A stretch of DNA of 33,471 bases from Aromatoleum toluolicum (GCF_012911005.2 NZ_WTVS01000059.1:1-33471), one strand, 5' to 3'. Positions 22,939 through 31,898 are shown, counted from the stretch's first letter. Translations and numbers: made by a program. The notes: generated by a model not told the origin, from the letters alone.

Positions 22939-23097
22939 ACAAAGGCCGGACTAGAAAGAAAGCTCGGGATACCGGGCACCGACCCCCGCCGACAGGAGGC
23001 CTCGAAGCCTTCCGGGCGATCCGAAAAAGGAGACTCTGCAGAAGCGCCGCCTGAGGGCATTGGTTGGCGTTTGTGCAGAGGGATGACAGGAGGAGAC

Positions 23098-23931
23098 ATG
23101 AGCAGCGAGTTGCGCAGAACGGATTGGGGCATGCAGGGCGAGTCGATTCGCCTCGATGTGGTCGAAGGCGTTGCGACGCTGACGCTGAACCGGCCGGACC
23201 GGTTGAACTCGTTCACGAGCCGGATGCACGAGGAGGTGCGCGCGGCGCTGGCGATGGTCCGGGACGGGCGCGCGGCCGGCGTCGTGCGCGTGCTGGTGCT
23301 GACTGGTGCGGGGCGCGGCTTCTGTGCCGGGCAGGACCTGTCGGACCGTGCCGTGGCGCCGGGCGCTGCGCCGGTGGATCTGGGCGAATCGGTCGAGAAG
23401 AACTACAAGCCGCTCGTGCTCGCGCTGCGCAGCCTCGAGCTGCCGGTGATCGCGGCGGTCAATGGCGTCGCGGCCGGTGCCGGCGCGAGCATCGCTCTGG
23501 CGTGTGACCTCGTGTTCGCGGCGCGCTCGGCGAGCTTCATCCAGTCCTTCAGCAAGCTCGGCGTCGTGCCGGACACCGGCGGCAGCTGGATCCTGCCGCG
23601 CCTCGTCGGTCCGGCGCGTGCGATGGGCATGGCGCTGCTGGGCGAGAAGCTGTCGGCCGAGCAGGCCGAGACCTGGGGCCTGATCTGGAAGTGCGTGGAC
23701 GACGAGGCGCTGATGCCGACCGTACAGCAGGTCGCCGCCGGTCTCGCGAAGGGCCCCACCTTCGGCTACGCGAAAACCAAGCAGGCGATCTGGGCGAGCT
23801 CGACCCACGACTTCGAGACCCAACTCAACCTCGAGCGCGACCTGATGACCGTGTGTGGCAACTCGAACGACTACCGCGAAGGGGTCGCCGCGTTCATCGA
23901 GAAGCGCAACCCGAACTTCAAGGGTGATTGA
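23098..23931 (+). CDS. paaG: 1,2-epoxyphenylacetyl-CoA isomerase
   Basis: Crotonase-superfamily isomerase of 277 residues that converts ring-1,2-epoxyphenylacetyl-CoA to the seven-membered oxepin-CoA. The start MSSELRRTDW was chosen for its AGGAGGAGAC ribosome site. The CoA/oxyanion-hole motifs are GRGFCAGQDLSDR (residues 72-84, D80) and NGVAAGAGASIALACD (122-137). The PaaG signature GVVPDTGGSWILPRLVG follows at about 155-171, with catalytic D159. The second crotonase glutamate is absent, as in PaaG-type isomerases and unlike hydratases. It is the first gene of the operon; its stop codon abuts the paaH ATG. PaaF-type hydratase is the alternative, but the PDTGG motif favours PaaG. Confidence 0.9.
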   Translation: MSSELRRTDWGMQGESIRLDVVEGVATLTLNRPDRLNSFTSRMHEEVRAALAMVRDGRAAGVVRVLVLTGAGRGFCAGQDLSDRAVAPGAAPVDLGESVEKNYKPLVLALRSLELPVIAAVNGVAAGAGASIALACDLVFAARSASFIQSFSKLGVVPDTGGSWILPRLVGPARAMGMALLGEKLSAEQAETWGLIWKCVDDEALMPTVQQVAAGLAKGPTFGYAKTKQAIWASSTHDFETQLNLERDLMTVCGNSNDYREGVAAFIEKRNPNFKGD

Positions 23932-25464
23932 ATGAGTGCCCTCGGCAAGGATGTGAAGGTCGTCGTGATCGGCGCCGGCGCAATGGGCAGCGGCATCGCC
24001 CAGGTCGCCGCGCGCGCGGGCCACACCGTGTACCTGTTCGATGGCCGCAGCGAAGCGATCGCCGCCGGACGCGCGGCGATCGAAAAGGACCTGAAGTTCC
24101 TCGTGTCGAAGAACCGGCTCGACCAGGCCGAAGCCGCGGCGACGCTCGAACGCGTCGTGCCGGTCGCGGCGCTGGCCGAGGCGGCCGATGCCGGCCTCGC
24201 GATCGAGGCGATCGTCGAGAACCTCGACGTCAAGCGCAAGCTCTTCGCCGAGCTGGAAAGCATGCTCGGCGCGGACGCGATCATCGCGAGCAACACCTCG
24301 TCGCTGTCGATCAACGCGATGGCGGCCGGGCTCGCCCGTCCCGGCCGGCTCGCCGGCCTGCACTTCTTCAACCCCGCGCCGCGCATGGCGCTGGTCGAGG
24401 TGGTTTCAGGACTCAACACCGAGCGCGAGGTTGCCGAGTGCCTGCACGCGACCGCGCGCACCTGGGGCAAGATGCCCGTGCATGCGGCTTCGACACCCGG
24501 CTTCATCGTGAACCGCGTCGCGCGTCCGTACTATGCGGAGGCGCTGCGCGTGCTCGCCGAGCACGAGGCGGAGCCGGCGACGCTGGACGCGATCCTGCGC
24601 GAAGGCTGCGGCTTTGCGATGGGCCCCTTCGAGGTGATGGACCTGATCGGCCACGACGTGAACTTCGCGGTGACGAAGTCGGTGTTCGAGGCCTACTTCT
24701 GCGACCGCCGCTTTGCGCCGAGCCCGTTCCAGCAGGAGCTCGTCGCCGCCGGCCGGCTGGGACGCAAGACCGGGCGCGGCATCTATGAATATGGCGAACT
24801 CGCCGCGAAGGCCGTGCCGCAGGACGAGCCGGCGCAGGACGGCGAGCCGCGCATCACCGTGGTCGGCGATATTGGCGCCGCGGCGCCGCTGCTGGCGCGC
24901 CTCGAAGCGGCCGGCATCGAGGTGCGGCGCGAGGCGGGCATGCACGGCAAGCGCGGCTGGATGCAGATCGGCCCCGCGCGCGTCGCGCTCACCGACGGCC
25001 GCACCGCGACGCTGCGCGCGGCCGAGGAGCGCGTGCCGAACCTCGTGCTCTTCGACCTGTGCCTCGACTACTCGACCAGCACCCGCATCGCGCTCACGCG
25101 CGCCGACCAGTGCGGCCTGGGTGCGCTGCGCGTGGTCACCGGCACCTTCCAGAAGGCCGGCTTCAAGGTCAGCGCGATCGACGACGTCGCCGGGCTGATC
25201 GCGCTGCGCACCGTCGTGATGCTCGCGAACGAGGCCGCCGATGCGGTGCTGCAGGGCGTGGCGAGCGCGCGCGACGTCGATACCGCGATGCGCTACGGCA
25301 CCAACTACCCCAAGGGCGGCCCGCTCGCGTGGGCCGACCAGCTCGGCGCGGGTTTCGTCGTCGAGGTGCTCGCGAATCTCAAGGATCACTACGGCGAGGA
25401 GCGCTATCGCGTGTCGCCGCTGCTGCGCCGCAAGGCCTGCAACGGGGAGGCGATGTATGACTGA
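23932..25464 (+). CDS. paaH: 3-hydroxyadipyl-CoA dehydrogenase
   Basis: NAD-dependent 3-hydroxyacyl-CoA dehydrogenase of 510 residues that oxidises 3-hydroxyadipyl-CoA to 3-oxoadipyl-CoA. The N-terminal Rossmann domain has VVIGAGAMGSGIAQVAARAGH at about residues 10-30. It is followed by the ASNTSSLSINAMA segment and the catalytic-region motif GLHFFNPAPRMALVEV, then the hinge GFIVNRVARPYYAEAL. A second C-terminal helical dehydrogenase domain (about 400-490, with GTNYPKGGPLAWAD) gives the long two-domain length typical of PaaH. The start directly follows the paaG stop (TGAATG) and the end overlaps paaI by 8 bp, indicating tight coupling. In older literature the gene is called paaC. Confidence 0.9.
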   Translation: MSALGKDVKVVVIGAGAMGSGIAQVAARAGHTVYLFDGRSEAIAAGRAAIEKDLKFLVSKNRLDQAEAAATLERVVPVAALAEAADAGLAIEAIVENLDVKRKLFAELESMLGADAIIASNTSSLSINAMAAGLARPGRLAGLHFFNPAPRMALVEVVSGLNTEREVAECLHATARTWGKMPVHAASTPGFIVNRVARPYYAEALRVLAEHEAEPATLDAILREGCGFAMGPFEVMDLIGHDVNFAVTKSVFEAYFCDRRFAPSPFQQELVAAGRLGRKTGRGIYEYGELAAKAVPQDEPAQDGEPRITVVGDIGAAAPLLARLEAAGIEVRREAGMHGKRGWMQIGPARVALTDGRTATLRAAEERVPNLVLFDLCLDYSTSTRIALTRADQCGLGALRVVTGTFQKAGFKVSAIDDVAGLIALRTVVMLANEAADAVLQGVASARDVDTAMRYGTNYPKGGPLAWADQLGAGFVVEVLANLKDHYGEERYRVSPLLRRKACNGEAMYD

Positions 25465-25921
25465 GGCGGGCTATCGCGATCTCACGAACGGGCTCGATCC
25501 CCAACTCGTCGCCGAGCGCGTGCGCGAGGGCATGTCGGAGAACGACCGCGTGCTGCGCGCCAATGGCATCCGCTTCGAGGCGGTCGGTCCCGGCTACGCG
25601 AAGGTGACGATGACGGTGCGCGAGGAAATGCTCAACGGTTTTCGCATCTGCCACGGCGGCTTCATCACGGTGCTCGCCGACACGGCCTTCGCCTACGCAT
25701 GCAACAGCTACAACGAGCAGACCGTGGCGTCGGGCATCAGCCTCGACTTCATGGCGCCCGGCCGCCCCGGGGACCTGCTGTGCGCCGAGGCGCAGGAAGT
25801 GTTCGCCGCCGGGCGCACCGGCGTGTACGACATCAGCGTCACAAACCAGAAGGGCGAGCTGCTCGCGGTGATGCGCGGCAAGTCCTACCGGCTGAAAGGC
25901 AGGGCCGTCGTCGAGTTGTGA
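25457..25921 (+). CDS. paaI: Hydroxyphenylacetyl-CoA thioesterase
   Basis: Hot-dog-fold acyl-CoA thioesterase of 154 residues. PaaI hydrolyses dead-end (hydroxy)phenylacetyl-CoA and releases trapped CoA when epoxidation stalls. The PaaI active-site pattern is clear: HGGFITVLADTAFAYACNSY, with HGG at 66-68 and catalytic D75. The start ATG lies inside the end of paaH, an 8-bp overlap; a longer in-frame reading upstream is simply the shifted frame of paaH. The length matches the family (about 140-155). A 103-bp gap with a short GC hairpin (CCCCG-CTT-CGGGG, 25952-25964) separates it from paaK. Confidence 0.92.
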   Translation: MTEAGYRDLTNGLDPQLVAERVREGMSENDRVLRANGIRFEAVGPGYAKVTMTVREEMLNGFRICHGGFITVLADTAFAYACNSYNEQTVASGISLDFMAPGRPGDLLCAEAQEVFAAGRTGVYDISVTNQKGELLAVMRGKSYRLKGRAVVEL

Positions 25922-25951
25922 ATAGCGTTTGACACGGGTCGCCCGGGACTC

Positions 25952-25964
25952 CCCCGCTTCGGGG
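25952..25964 (+). other. Short GC hairpin between paaI and paaK
   Basis: CCCCG-CTT-CGGGG forms a 5-bp stem with a tight loop, with flanking ACT/AGT-like pairing that could lengthen it imperfectly. There is no T-tract. It may mark an RNA processing or attenuation point within the operon; the gap is otherwise featureless up to the AGGAGG before paaK. Confidence 0.3.
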
Positions 25965-26024
25965 AATGACTCCGGGTTCATATGAAATCCGCGCAAACCG
26001 AAGAAATCAGGAGGAGAGAGAGCA

Positions 26025-27347
26025 ATGCCCGTGAAGACCCCGTCGCCCGGCGACCTGGAAGCGATCGAGACAACCAGTCAGGACGAGCTGCGCGCGCTGC
26101 AGCTCGAACGCATGCAGTGGAGCGTGCGCCACGCCTACGAGAACGTGCCGCACTACCGCAAGGCCTTCGACGCCAAGGGCGTGCATCCGGACGACCTGAA
26201 GACGCTCGCGGATCTGGCGAAGTTTCCCTTCACCGCGAAGAGCGATCTGCGCGACAACTACCCCTTCGGCATGTTCGCGGTGCCGCGCGAGAAGGTCGCG
26301 CGCGTGCATGCGTCGTCGGGCACGACCGGCAAGCCGACGGTGGTCGGCTACACGCTGAAGGACATCGACACCTGGGCCACCGTCGTCGCACGCTCGATCC
26401 GCGCCGCGGGCGGCCGCGCCGGCGACATGGTGCATGTGTCCTACGGCTACGGCCTGTTCACCGGCGGGCTGGGCGCGCATTACGGCGCCGAGCGGCTGGG
26501 CTGCACGGTGGTGCCGATGTCCGGCGGGCAGACCGAGAAGCAGATCCAGGTGATCCAGGACTTCAAGCCCGACATCATCATGGTGACGCCGTCCTACATG
26601 CTGACCATCCTCGACGAGATGGAGCGCATGGGCATCGACCCGAAATCGACCTCGCTGAAGGTCGGCATCTTCGGCGCCGAGCCGTGGACGCAGGGCATGC
26701 GCGAGGCGATGGAGGCGCGCTCCGGGCTCGATGCGGTCGACATCTATGGTCTGTCGGAAGTGATGGGGCCGGGTGTCGCCAGCGAGTGCGTCGAGAGCAA
26801 GGACGGCCCGGTGGTGTGGGAAGACCATTTCTACCCCGAGATCATCGACCCGAAGACCGGCGACGTGCTGCCGGACGGCGAGGAAGGCGAGCTGGTGTTC
26901 ACGACGCTGACCAAGGAAGCGATGCCGGTGATCCGCTACCGCACGCGCGACCTTACGCGCCTGCTGCCGCCGACCTCGCGCGCCATGCGGCGCATGGCCA
27001 AGATCACCGGCCGTTCCGACGACATGCTGATCATCCGCGGCGTGAACCTCTTCCCGACGCAGATCGAGGAGCTGATCTGCCACATGCCCCAGCTCGCCGC
27101 GCAATACGTGCTGGAAGTCGACAAGAAGGGCCACATGGACACGCTGACGGTGAAGGTCGAGCTGGACCCGGACGCGATCGTCGGCCGGCATCCCGAGCAG
27201 AAGGAGGCGGTCGGCGAGGAGCTCGCGCATCGCATCAAGACCTTCATCGGCGTCTCGGCGAAGGTCGTTGTCGGCGAGCCGTTCTCGATCGAGCGCGTGA
27301 CGATCGGCAAGGCGAAGCGCGTCATCGACCGCCGCCCCAAGGAGTGA
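26025..27347 (+). CDS. paaK: Phenylacetate-CoA ligase
   Basis: AMP-forming phenylacetate-CoA ligase of 440 residues, catalysing the first step: phenylacetate plus ATP and CoA to phenylacetyl-CoA. The ATP-binding P-loop HASSGTTGKPTVVGYT is at about 95-110. Adenylate-forming motifs GIFGAEPW, DIYGLSEVMGPGVASEC and the RYRTRDLTR segment follow. The C-terminal lid domain begins near GRSDDMLIIRGVNLFPTQIEE and ends in the conserved GKAKRVIDRR with its lysine. Length is normal for PaaK. The start has AGGAGGAGAG upstream. It lies between the beta-oxidation genes and the epoxygenase genes, 71 bp before paaA. Anaerobic phenylacetate-CoA ligase isozymes exist in this group, but the position here marks the aerobic enzyme. 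Confidence 0.95.
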   Translation: MPVKTPSPGDLEAIETTSQDELRALQLERMQWSVRHAYENVPHYRKAFDAKGVHPDDLKTLADLAKFPFTAKSDLRDNYPFGMFAVPREKVARVHASSGTTGKPTVVGYTLKDIDTWATVVARSIRAAGGRAGDMVHVSYGYGLFTGGLGAHYGAERLGCTVVPMSGGQTEKQIQVIQDFKPDIIMVTPSYMLTILDEMERMGIDPKSTSLKVGIFGAEPWTQGMREAMEARSGLDAVDIYGLSEVMGPGVASECVESKDGPVVWEDHFYPEIIDPKTGDVLPDGEEGELVFTTLTKEAMPVIRYRTRDLTRLLPPTSRAMRRMAKITGRSDDMLIIRGVNLFPTQIEELICHMPQLAAQYVLEVDKKGHMDTLTVKVELDPDAIVGRHPEQKEAVGEELAHRIKTFIGVSAKVVVGEPFSIERVTIGKAKRVIDRRPKE

Positions 27348-27418
27348 GTGTCTGAAGGGGCCGCTGCGGCGGCCTCGCACTCGCCCCAGCCAGGAATGAG
27401 AGAGGAGGAGACAACACA

Positions 27419-28420
27419 ATGTATACCCAAGCACTGGACATCCCGCAGCAGAGCGCCGACAAGGGCCCGCGCGTGGTCGAGAATCCCGAGTACCAGGCCG
27501 AGTTCGACGCCAGGATCGACGCCGGCGGCTACATCGAGGCCAAGGACTGGATGCCCGAGGCCTACCGCAAGACCCTGATCCGCCAGATTAGCCAGCACGC
27601 GCACTCCGAGATCGTCGGCATGCTGCCTGAAGGCAACTGGATCACGCGTGCGCCGACGCTCAAGCGCAAGGCGATCCTGCTCGCCAAGGTGCAGGACGAG
27701 GGCGGTCACGGCCTGTATCTCTACGCCGCCGCCGAGACGCTGGGCGTGTCGCGCGACGAGCTGCTGGAGGCGCTGCACAGCGGCCGCGCCAAGTACAGCT
27801 CGATCTTCAACTACCCCACGCTCACCTGGGCGGACATCGGCGTGATCGGCTGGCTCGTGGACGGCGCCGCGATCATGAACCAGATCCCGCTGTGCAAGTG
27901 CAGCTACGGCCCCTATGCGCGGGCGATGGTGAGGATCTGCAAGGAGGAGTCCTTCCACCAGCGCCAGGGCTACGACCTGCTGCTGGCGATGATGAAGGGC
28001 ACCGAAGAGCAGCGCGAGATGGTGCAGGACGCCGTCAATCGCTGGTGGTGGCCGTCGATCATGATGTTCGGCCCGCACGACAAGGACTCCGTGCATTCGG
28101 GCCAGAGCGCGCGCTGGGGCATCAAGCGCATCTCCAACGACGACCTGCGCCAGAAGTTCGTCGACGCGACCGTCGAGCAGGCCAAGGTGCTGGGCGTGAC
28201 GATGCCCGACCCGGAGCTGAAGTGGAACGCCGAACGCGGCCACCACGATTTCGGCGCGATCGACTGGGACGAGTTCTGGAACGTCGTCAATGGCCACGGC
28301 CAGGGCAACGTCGATCGGCTGGCCGCGCGCGTCAAGGCGTGGGAAGACGGCGCCTGGGTGCGCGAGGCCGCGCTCGAGCACGAGAGGAAGCGCGCCGCGC
28401 GCGAACACCAGGCCGCCTGA
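27419..28420 (+). CDS. paaA: Phenylacetyl-CoA 1,2-epoxidase catalytic subunit A
   Basis: Catalytic oxygenase subunit of 333 residues of the PaaABCE multicomponent di-iron epoxidase, which inserts one oxygen atom of O2 into the ring of phenylacetyl-CoA. It is a ferritin-like four-helix bundle with visible candidate di-iron ligands: E64 in HSEIVG, E94 and H97 in KVQDEGGH, and the KEESFH pair (E177, H180). The [18 protein letters not shown] region follows near the C-terminus. Start ATG follows AGGAGGAGACAACAC. A GGCCGC-TGCG-GCGGCC hairpin lies in the 71-bp gap from paaK (27359-27374). All metal ligands appear intact. Confidence 0.95.
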   Translation: MYTQALDIPQQSADKGPRVVENPEYQAEFDARIDAGGYIEAKDWMPEAYRKTLIRQISQHAHSEIVGMLPEGNWITRAPTLKRKAILLAKVQDEGGHGLYLYAAAETLGVSRDELLEALHSGRAKYSSIFNYPTLTWADIGVIGWLVDGAAIMNQIPLCKCSYGPYARAMVRICKEESFHQRQGYDLLLAMMKGTEEQREMVQDAVNRWWWPSIMMFGPHDKDSVHSGQSARWGIKRISNDDLRQKFVDATVEQAKVLGVTMPDPELKWNAERGHHDFGAIDWDEFWNVVNGHGQGNVDRLAARVKAWEDGAWVREAALEHERKRAAREHQAA

Positions 28421-28487
28421 CAGGAATATCCGCAACACACCGACAGAAAGGGCGGCCCCGGCCAGCCCTCACGAGAGGAGAAGAGAC

Positions 28488-28775
28488 ATGGAACGCAAGG
28501 AATGGCCGCTGTGGGAAGTCTTCGTGCGCAGCCGCAACGGACTCGATCACAAGCACTGCGGCAGCGTGCATGCGCCCGATGCGAAGCTCGCGCTGCAGGT
28601 CGCGCGCGACGTCTATACCCGCCGCCAGGAAGGCGTGAGCATCTGGGTCGTGCAGGCCGACCACATCGTGGCCTCCGACCCGGACGCCAAGCCCGAGCTG
28701 TTCGACCCGGCCGAGGACAAGATCTACCGGCATCCGACCTTCTACCAGCTGCCCGACGAAGTGAACCACATGTGA
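28488..28775 (+). CDS. paaB: Phenylacetyl-CoA epoxidase subunit B
   Basis: Small subunit of 95 residues of the phenylacetyl-CoA epoxidase, needed for assembly and for electron transfer between PaaE and the PaaAC core. It matches PaaB along its whole length: WPLWEVFVRSRNGLDHKHCGS near the N-terminus, then HAPDAKLALQVARDVYTRR, and a C-terminal YRHPTFYQLPDEVNHM. The start MERKEWPLW is preceded by GAGAGGAGAAGAGAC; the longer frame upstream overlaps the end of paaA and is not coding. It lies 67 bp after paaA and 13 bp before paaC. No metal ligands are expected. Confidence 0.95.
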   Translation: MERKEWPLWEVFVRSRNGLDHKHCGSVHAPDAKLALQVARDVYTRRQEGVSIWVVQADHIVASDPDAKPELFDPAEDKIYRHPTFYQLPDEVNHM

Positions 28776-28788
28776 GAGGGCTGCAAAG

Positions 28789-29556
28789 ATGACGCAACAG
28801 ACTCCCAACCCCGCACACATCGAATACGTCACCCGCATCGGCGACAACGCGCTGATCCTCGGCCAGCGCATGTCCGAATGGTGCGGCCACGCGCCGGTGC
28901 TCGAAGAGGACATGGCGCTCGCGAACATGTCGCTGGACCTGATCGGCCAGGCGCGCATGCTGCTCACGCACGCCGGAAAGCTCGAAGGCAAGGGCCGCGA
29001 CGAGGATCAGCTCGCCTTCCTGCGCATCGAGATGCACTACCGCAACCTCACGCTGTGCGAGCTGCCGAACGCGGATTTCGGCCGCACGATGGTGCGCAAC
29101 TTCCTCTTCGCGAGCTTCCAGGTGCTGCTGTGGGAACGCCTGCTTGCCTCCAGTGACACCGAGCTCGCCGCGATCGCCGCGAAGAGCCTCAAGGAAGCGC
29201 GCTACCACGCCCAGCACGCCGGCGACTGGGTCGTGCGCCTGGGCGACGGAACGGCCGAATCGCACGAGCGCACGCAGGCCGCGCTCGACTACCTGTGGCC
29301 CTACACCGCCGAGTTCTTCGCCGCGAATCCGACCGACGAGGCGATTGCCGCCGCCGCCATCGGCCCTGCGTGGAGCGAGCTCGAAGCGGCGTGGGAAGCG
29401 GCGGTGGTGCCGGTCCTGAACGAGGCGACGCTGACCGTGCCGGCGCGCACGCCGTTCAAGTCCTACGGCAAGTTCGGCCGCCACAGCGAGCATCTGGGGC
29501 ACCTGCTGTCGGAGATGCAGTACCTGCAGCGCACCTATCCGGGCGCTCAGTGGTAA
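28789..29556 (+). CDS. paaC: Phenylacetyl-CoA epoxidase structural subunit C
   Basis: Non-catalytic ferritin-like partner of PaaA, 255 residues, forming the PaaA-PaaC heterodimer core of the epoxidase. Family blocks include IEYVTRIGDNALILGQRMSEWCG near the N-terminus, LANMSLDLIGQARMLLTHAG, EMHYRNLTLCELPN, and a C-terminal FGRHSEHLGHLLSEMQYLQR. The last of these ends with the typical RTYPGAQW. It begins 13 bp after paaB and ends 7 bp before paaD. Length is normal (E. coli PaaC is about 248). Confidence 0.95.
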   Translation: MTQQTPNPAHIEYVTRIGDNALILGQRMSEWCGHAPVLEEDMALANMSLDLIGQARMLLTHAGKLEGKGRDEDQLAFLRIEMHYRNLTLCELPNADFGRTMVRNFLFASFQVLLWERLLASSDTELAAIAAKSLKEARYHAQHAGDWVVRLGDGTAESHERTQAALDYLWPYTAEFFAANPTDEAIAAAAIGPAWSELEAAWEAAVVPVLNEATLTVPARTPFKSYGKFGRHSEHLGHLLSEMQYLQRTYPGAQW

Positions 29557-29563
29557 TGCAGCG

Positions 29564-30052
29564 ATGATCACCGAAACCCAGGCCTGGGAGGTCCTCCACG
29601 CCGTGCCCGATCCCGAGATCCCGGTGATCTCGGTGACCGAGCTCGGCATCGTGCGCGAAGTCCTCGCGCGCGCGGGCGGCCTGCACGTCGTCGTCACGCC
29701 GACCTATTCCGGCTGCCCCGCGACCGAGGTCATCTCGCAGAGCATCCACGACGCGCTGGTCGCCGCCGGTGCGGGCGAGGTTTCGGTCGAGACGCGCCTT
29801 GCGCCCGCATGGACCACCGACTGGATCACCGAGCCGGCGAAGGAGAAGCTGCGTGCCTACGGCATCGCCCCCCCGGGCGGCGACGCACCCGTCGGCCCGC
29901 AGCCGCTCCGCTTCGTACCGCGCAAGCTTGCGTGCCCGCGCTGCGGCTCGACCGACACGACGCGGCTGTCGCAGTTCGGTTCGACCGCGTGCAAGGCGCT
30001 GTACCGCTGCCAGAGCTGCCTGGAGCCATTCGAGTACTTCAAGCCAATTTGA
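29564..30052 (+). CDS. paaD: PaaD, iron-sulfur maturation factor of the epoxidase
   Basis: Protein of 162 residues with an N-terminal DUF59/MIP18-like domain (AWEVLHAVPDPEIPVISVTELGI; TPTYSGCPATEVI around residues 46-58) and a C-terminal zinc-ribbon-like cysteine set: C124 and C127 (CPRC), C143, C149 and C152 (CQSC). PaaD is required for epoxidase activity in vivo and is thought to help mature an Fe-S cluster, probably that of PaaE. The gene starts 7 bp after paaC. The five cysteines make a metal or Fe-S binding site plausible, but its nature cannot be decided from sequence. Confidence 0.94.
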   Translation: MITETQAWEVLHAVPDPEIPVISVTELGIVREVLARAGGLHVVVTPTYSGCPATEVISQSIHDALVAAGAGEVSVETRLAPAWTTDWITEPAKEKLRAYGIAPPGGDAPVGPQPLRFVPRKLACPRCGSTDTTRLSQFGSTACKALYRCQSCLEPFEYFKPI

Positions 30053-30090
30053 TTCGAATCGCCACGAGAAGCGATCGAGGAGACAATCAC

Positions 30091-31173
30091 ATGACGACGC
30101 ACAGAACGCCGAAATTCCACCCGCTGAAAGTCGCCGAGGTGCGGCGCGAGACGCCTGAGGCGGTGAGCCTGCGCTTCGAGATCCCCGCCGAGCTCACCGC
30201 GGACTACCGCTTCGAGCAGGGTCAGCACCTCAACCTCAAGGTCAAGGTCAACGGCGAGGAACTGCGCCGCTCCTATTCGATCTGTTCCGGTGTCGACGAC
30301 GGCGAACTGTGCGTCGCGATCAAGAAGATCAACGGCGGCGCATTCTCGACCTGGGCCAACGACGGCGGCATCAAGGCCGGCGACGTGCTGGAGATCATGA
30401 CGCCGGAAGGCCGCTTCCACACCCCGCTCGACCCCGCGCACGCCAAGCACTACGTCGCCTTTGCCGCCGGCAGCGGCATCACGCCGATCCTGTCGCTGGT
30501 GAAGACCACGCTGCGCGCCGAGCCGCACAGCCGCTTCACGCTGGTCTACAGCAATCGCCGCCAGGCGAGCGTGATGTTCGCCGAGACCCTCGAGGACCTG
30601 AAGAACCGCTACATGTCGCGCTTCACGCTGTACAACCTGTTCTCGCGCGAGGAGCAGGAGGTGCCGCTGTTCAATGGCCGGCTCGACGGCGAGCGCGTGC
30701 GCATGTTCCTCGACACGCTGATCCCCGTCGACACCATCGACGAGGCCTTCATCTGCGGCCCCGGCGGCATGATCGACGAGGTCGAGGCCGCGCTGCAGGC
30801 GGGCGGCGTCGCGCACGAGCACATCCACCTCGAGCGCTTCGGCGTGCCCGCGACGGCGCCCGAGCACCACGTCGAACCGGGCGACGCGACGCAGGCCCGG
30901 GTCACCGTGATCGCCGACGGCCTCAGGCGCGAGATGGAGTTCCGCGCCGAGGATCCGTCCATCCTCGACGTCGCGCTGCGCGCCGGCATGGACCTGCCGT
31001 ACTCGTGCAAGGGCGGCGTGTGCTGCACCTGCCGCGCGAAACTGCTTGAGGGCAAGGTGCGCATGGACAAGAATTTCACCCTCGAACAGCCGGACGTCGA
31101 TGCCGGCTACATTCTCACCTGCCAGGCGCACCCCCTCACCGATCGCGTCGTCATCAGTTTCGACGAGCGCTGA
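30091..31173 (+). CDS. paaE: Phenylacetyl-CoA epoxidase reductase subunit E
   Basis: NADPH-dependent reductase of 360 residues supplying electrons to the PaaA di-iron centre. It has a ferredoxin-reductase N-terminal part: FAD-binding RRSYSICS near residues 51-58, then the NAD(P) motifs GSGITPILSLVKT and FICGPGGMIDEVE. A C-terminal plant-type [2Fe-2S] ferredoxin domain has ligands C306, C311, C314 (CKGGVCCTC) and C344. The ATG used follows CGAGGAGACAATCAC; an upstream in-frame extension overlaps paaD and is not coding. It begins 38 bp after paaD and ends 38 bp before paaR. All cofactor motifs are intact. Confidence 0.95.
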   Translation: MTTHRTPKFHPLKVAEVRRETPEAVSLRFEIPAELTADYRFEQGQHLNLKVKVNGEELRRSYSICSGVDDGELCVAIKKINGGAFSTWANDGGIKAGDVLEIMTPEGRFHTPLDPAHAKHYVAFAAGSGITPILSLVKTTLRAEPHSRFTLVYSNRRQASVMFAETLEDLKNRYMSRFTLYNLFSREEQEVPLFNGRLDGERVRMFLDTLIPVDTIDEAFICGPGGMIDEVEAALQAGGVAHEHIHLERFGVPATAPEHHVEPGDATQARVTVIADGLRREMEFRAEDPSILDVALRAGMDLPYSCKGGVCCTCRAKLLEGKVRMDKNFTLEQPDVDAGYILTCQAHPLTDRVVISFDER

Positions 31174-31211
31174 GGGGCGCGGCTGGCCCCGACACAGGCA
31201 CGACATCCGGC

Positions 31212-31853
31212 ATGGCACGAGGCAAGGCACCCACTTTCGAGCTGCAGCGCGCGGCGATGCTGCGCGCGGCGGCGGGGCTGTTCGCGGAAAAGGGCTTCCA
31301 CAACGCCTCGATGTCGGCGATCGCGCAGGCCTGCGGCGTGTCCAAGCCGCTGCTGTACCACTACTACCGCGACAAGGAACACCTGCTGTTCGACATCGCC
31401 GACAGCTACATCGACGAGCTGCTCGCGATCGTCGCGTCCGTGGAGGCGCGCAAGCTCGGCCCCGAGGCCCATTTCACCGAGCTCGTGACGCGCTTCATGG
31501 AGGAATACGAGCACGCACAGGACCATCACATGGTTCTGGTGCAGGACGTGAAGTTCCTCAAGGAGGAGCAGGCGGAGAGCGTCGCCGGCAAGCAGCGGCG
31601 CGTCGTCGCGGCCTTTGCCGACGCGCTCGCGCGGGTCGAGCCGGGCCTCAAGGGGAGCAAGCTCGACAAGGCGGTCACGATGATCCTGTTCGGCATGATC
31701 AACTGGACCTTCACCTGGCTGCGCGCCGACGGCCCGCTCACCTTCCACGACATGGCGCCGATCGTCACCGGAATCTTCCTCAACGGCGTGCGCGGCCTGA
31801 TGCGCAACGAGGGCGTGAGCGTGGCAGCGTCGCGGGCGGCGGCCGATGCGTAG
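31212..31853 (+). CDS. paaR: TetR-family repressor of phenylacetate catabolism
   Basis: TetR-type regulator of 213 residues. The N-terminal helix-turn-helix is at about residues 33-52 (MSAIAQACGVSKPLLYHYYR), followed by the typical DKEHLLFDIADSYIDELL helix. The rest is a helical ligand-binding and dimer domain. In betaproteobacteria PaaR represses paa genes and is released by phenylacetyl-CoA. Here it lies 38 bp after paaE with no visible terminator, so it is probably the last gene of the operon it represses (negative feedback). The palindrome at 22923-22938 is the obvious target. I see no second copy of that palindrome directly upstream of paaR. Confidence 0.9.
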   Translation: MARGKAPTFELQRAAMLRAAAGLFAEKGFHNASMSAIAQACGVSKPLLYHYYRDKEHLLFDIADSYIDELLAIVASVEARKLGPEAHFTELVTRFMEEYEHAQDHHMVLVQDVKFLKEEQAESVAGKQRRVVAAFADALARVEPGLKGSKLDKAVTMILFGMINWTFTWLRADGPLTFHDMAPIVTGIFLNGVRGLMRNEGVSVAASRAAADA

Positions 31854-31898
31854 CGCGTGAGGCGAGTGCAAGCGATGGGGGCTATGTTGGGTGCGCCA

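Larger units (their letters stand above)
22769..23097. promoter_or_regulatory. Divergent paaN / paaG control region
   Basis: A 329-bp gene-free region. It holds, in order, a possible minus-strand -10 for paaN (TATAAC, 22839-22834, with no good -35), the predicted plus-strand paa promoter, an FNR-type box, a PaaR-like palindrome, and a leader of about 170 nt leading to a strong AGGAGGAGAC ribosome site before the paaG ATG. The AT-rich core at 22870-22925 stands out from the surrounding GC-rich sequence. Confidence 0.7.
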
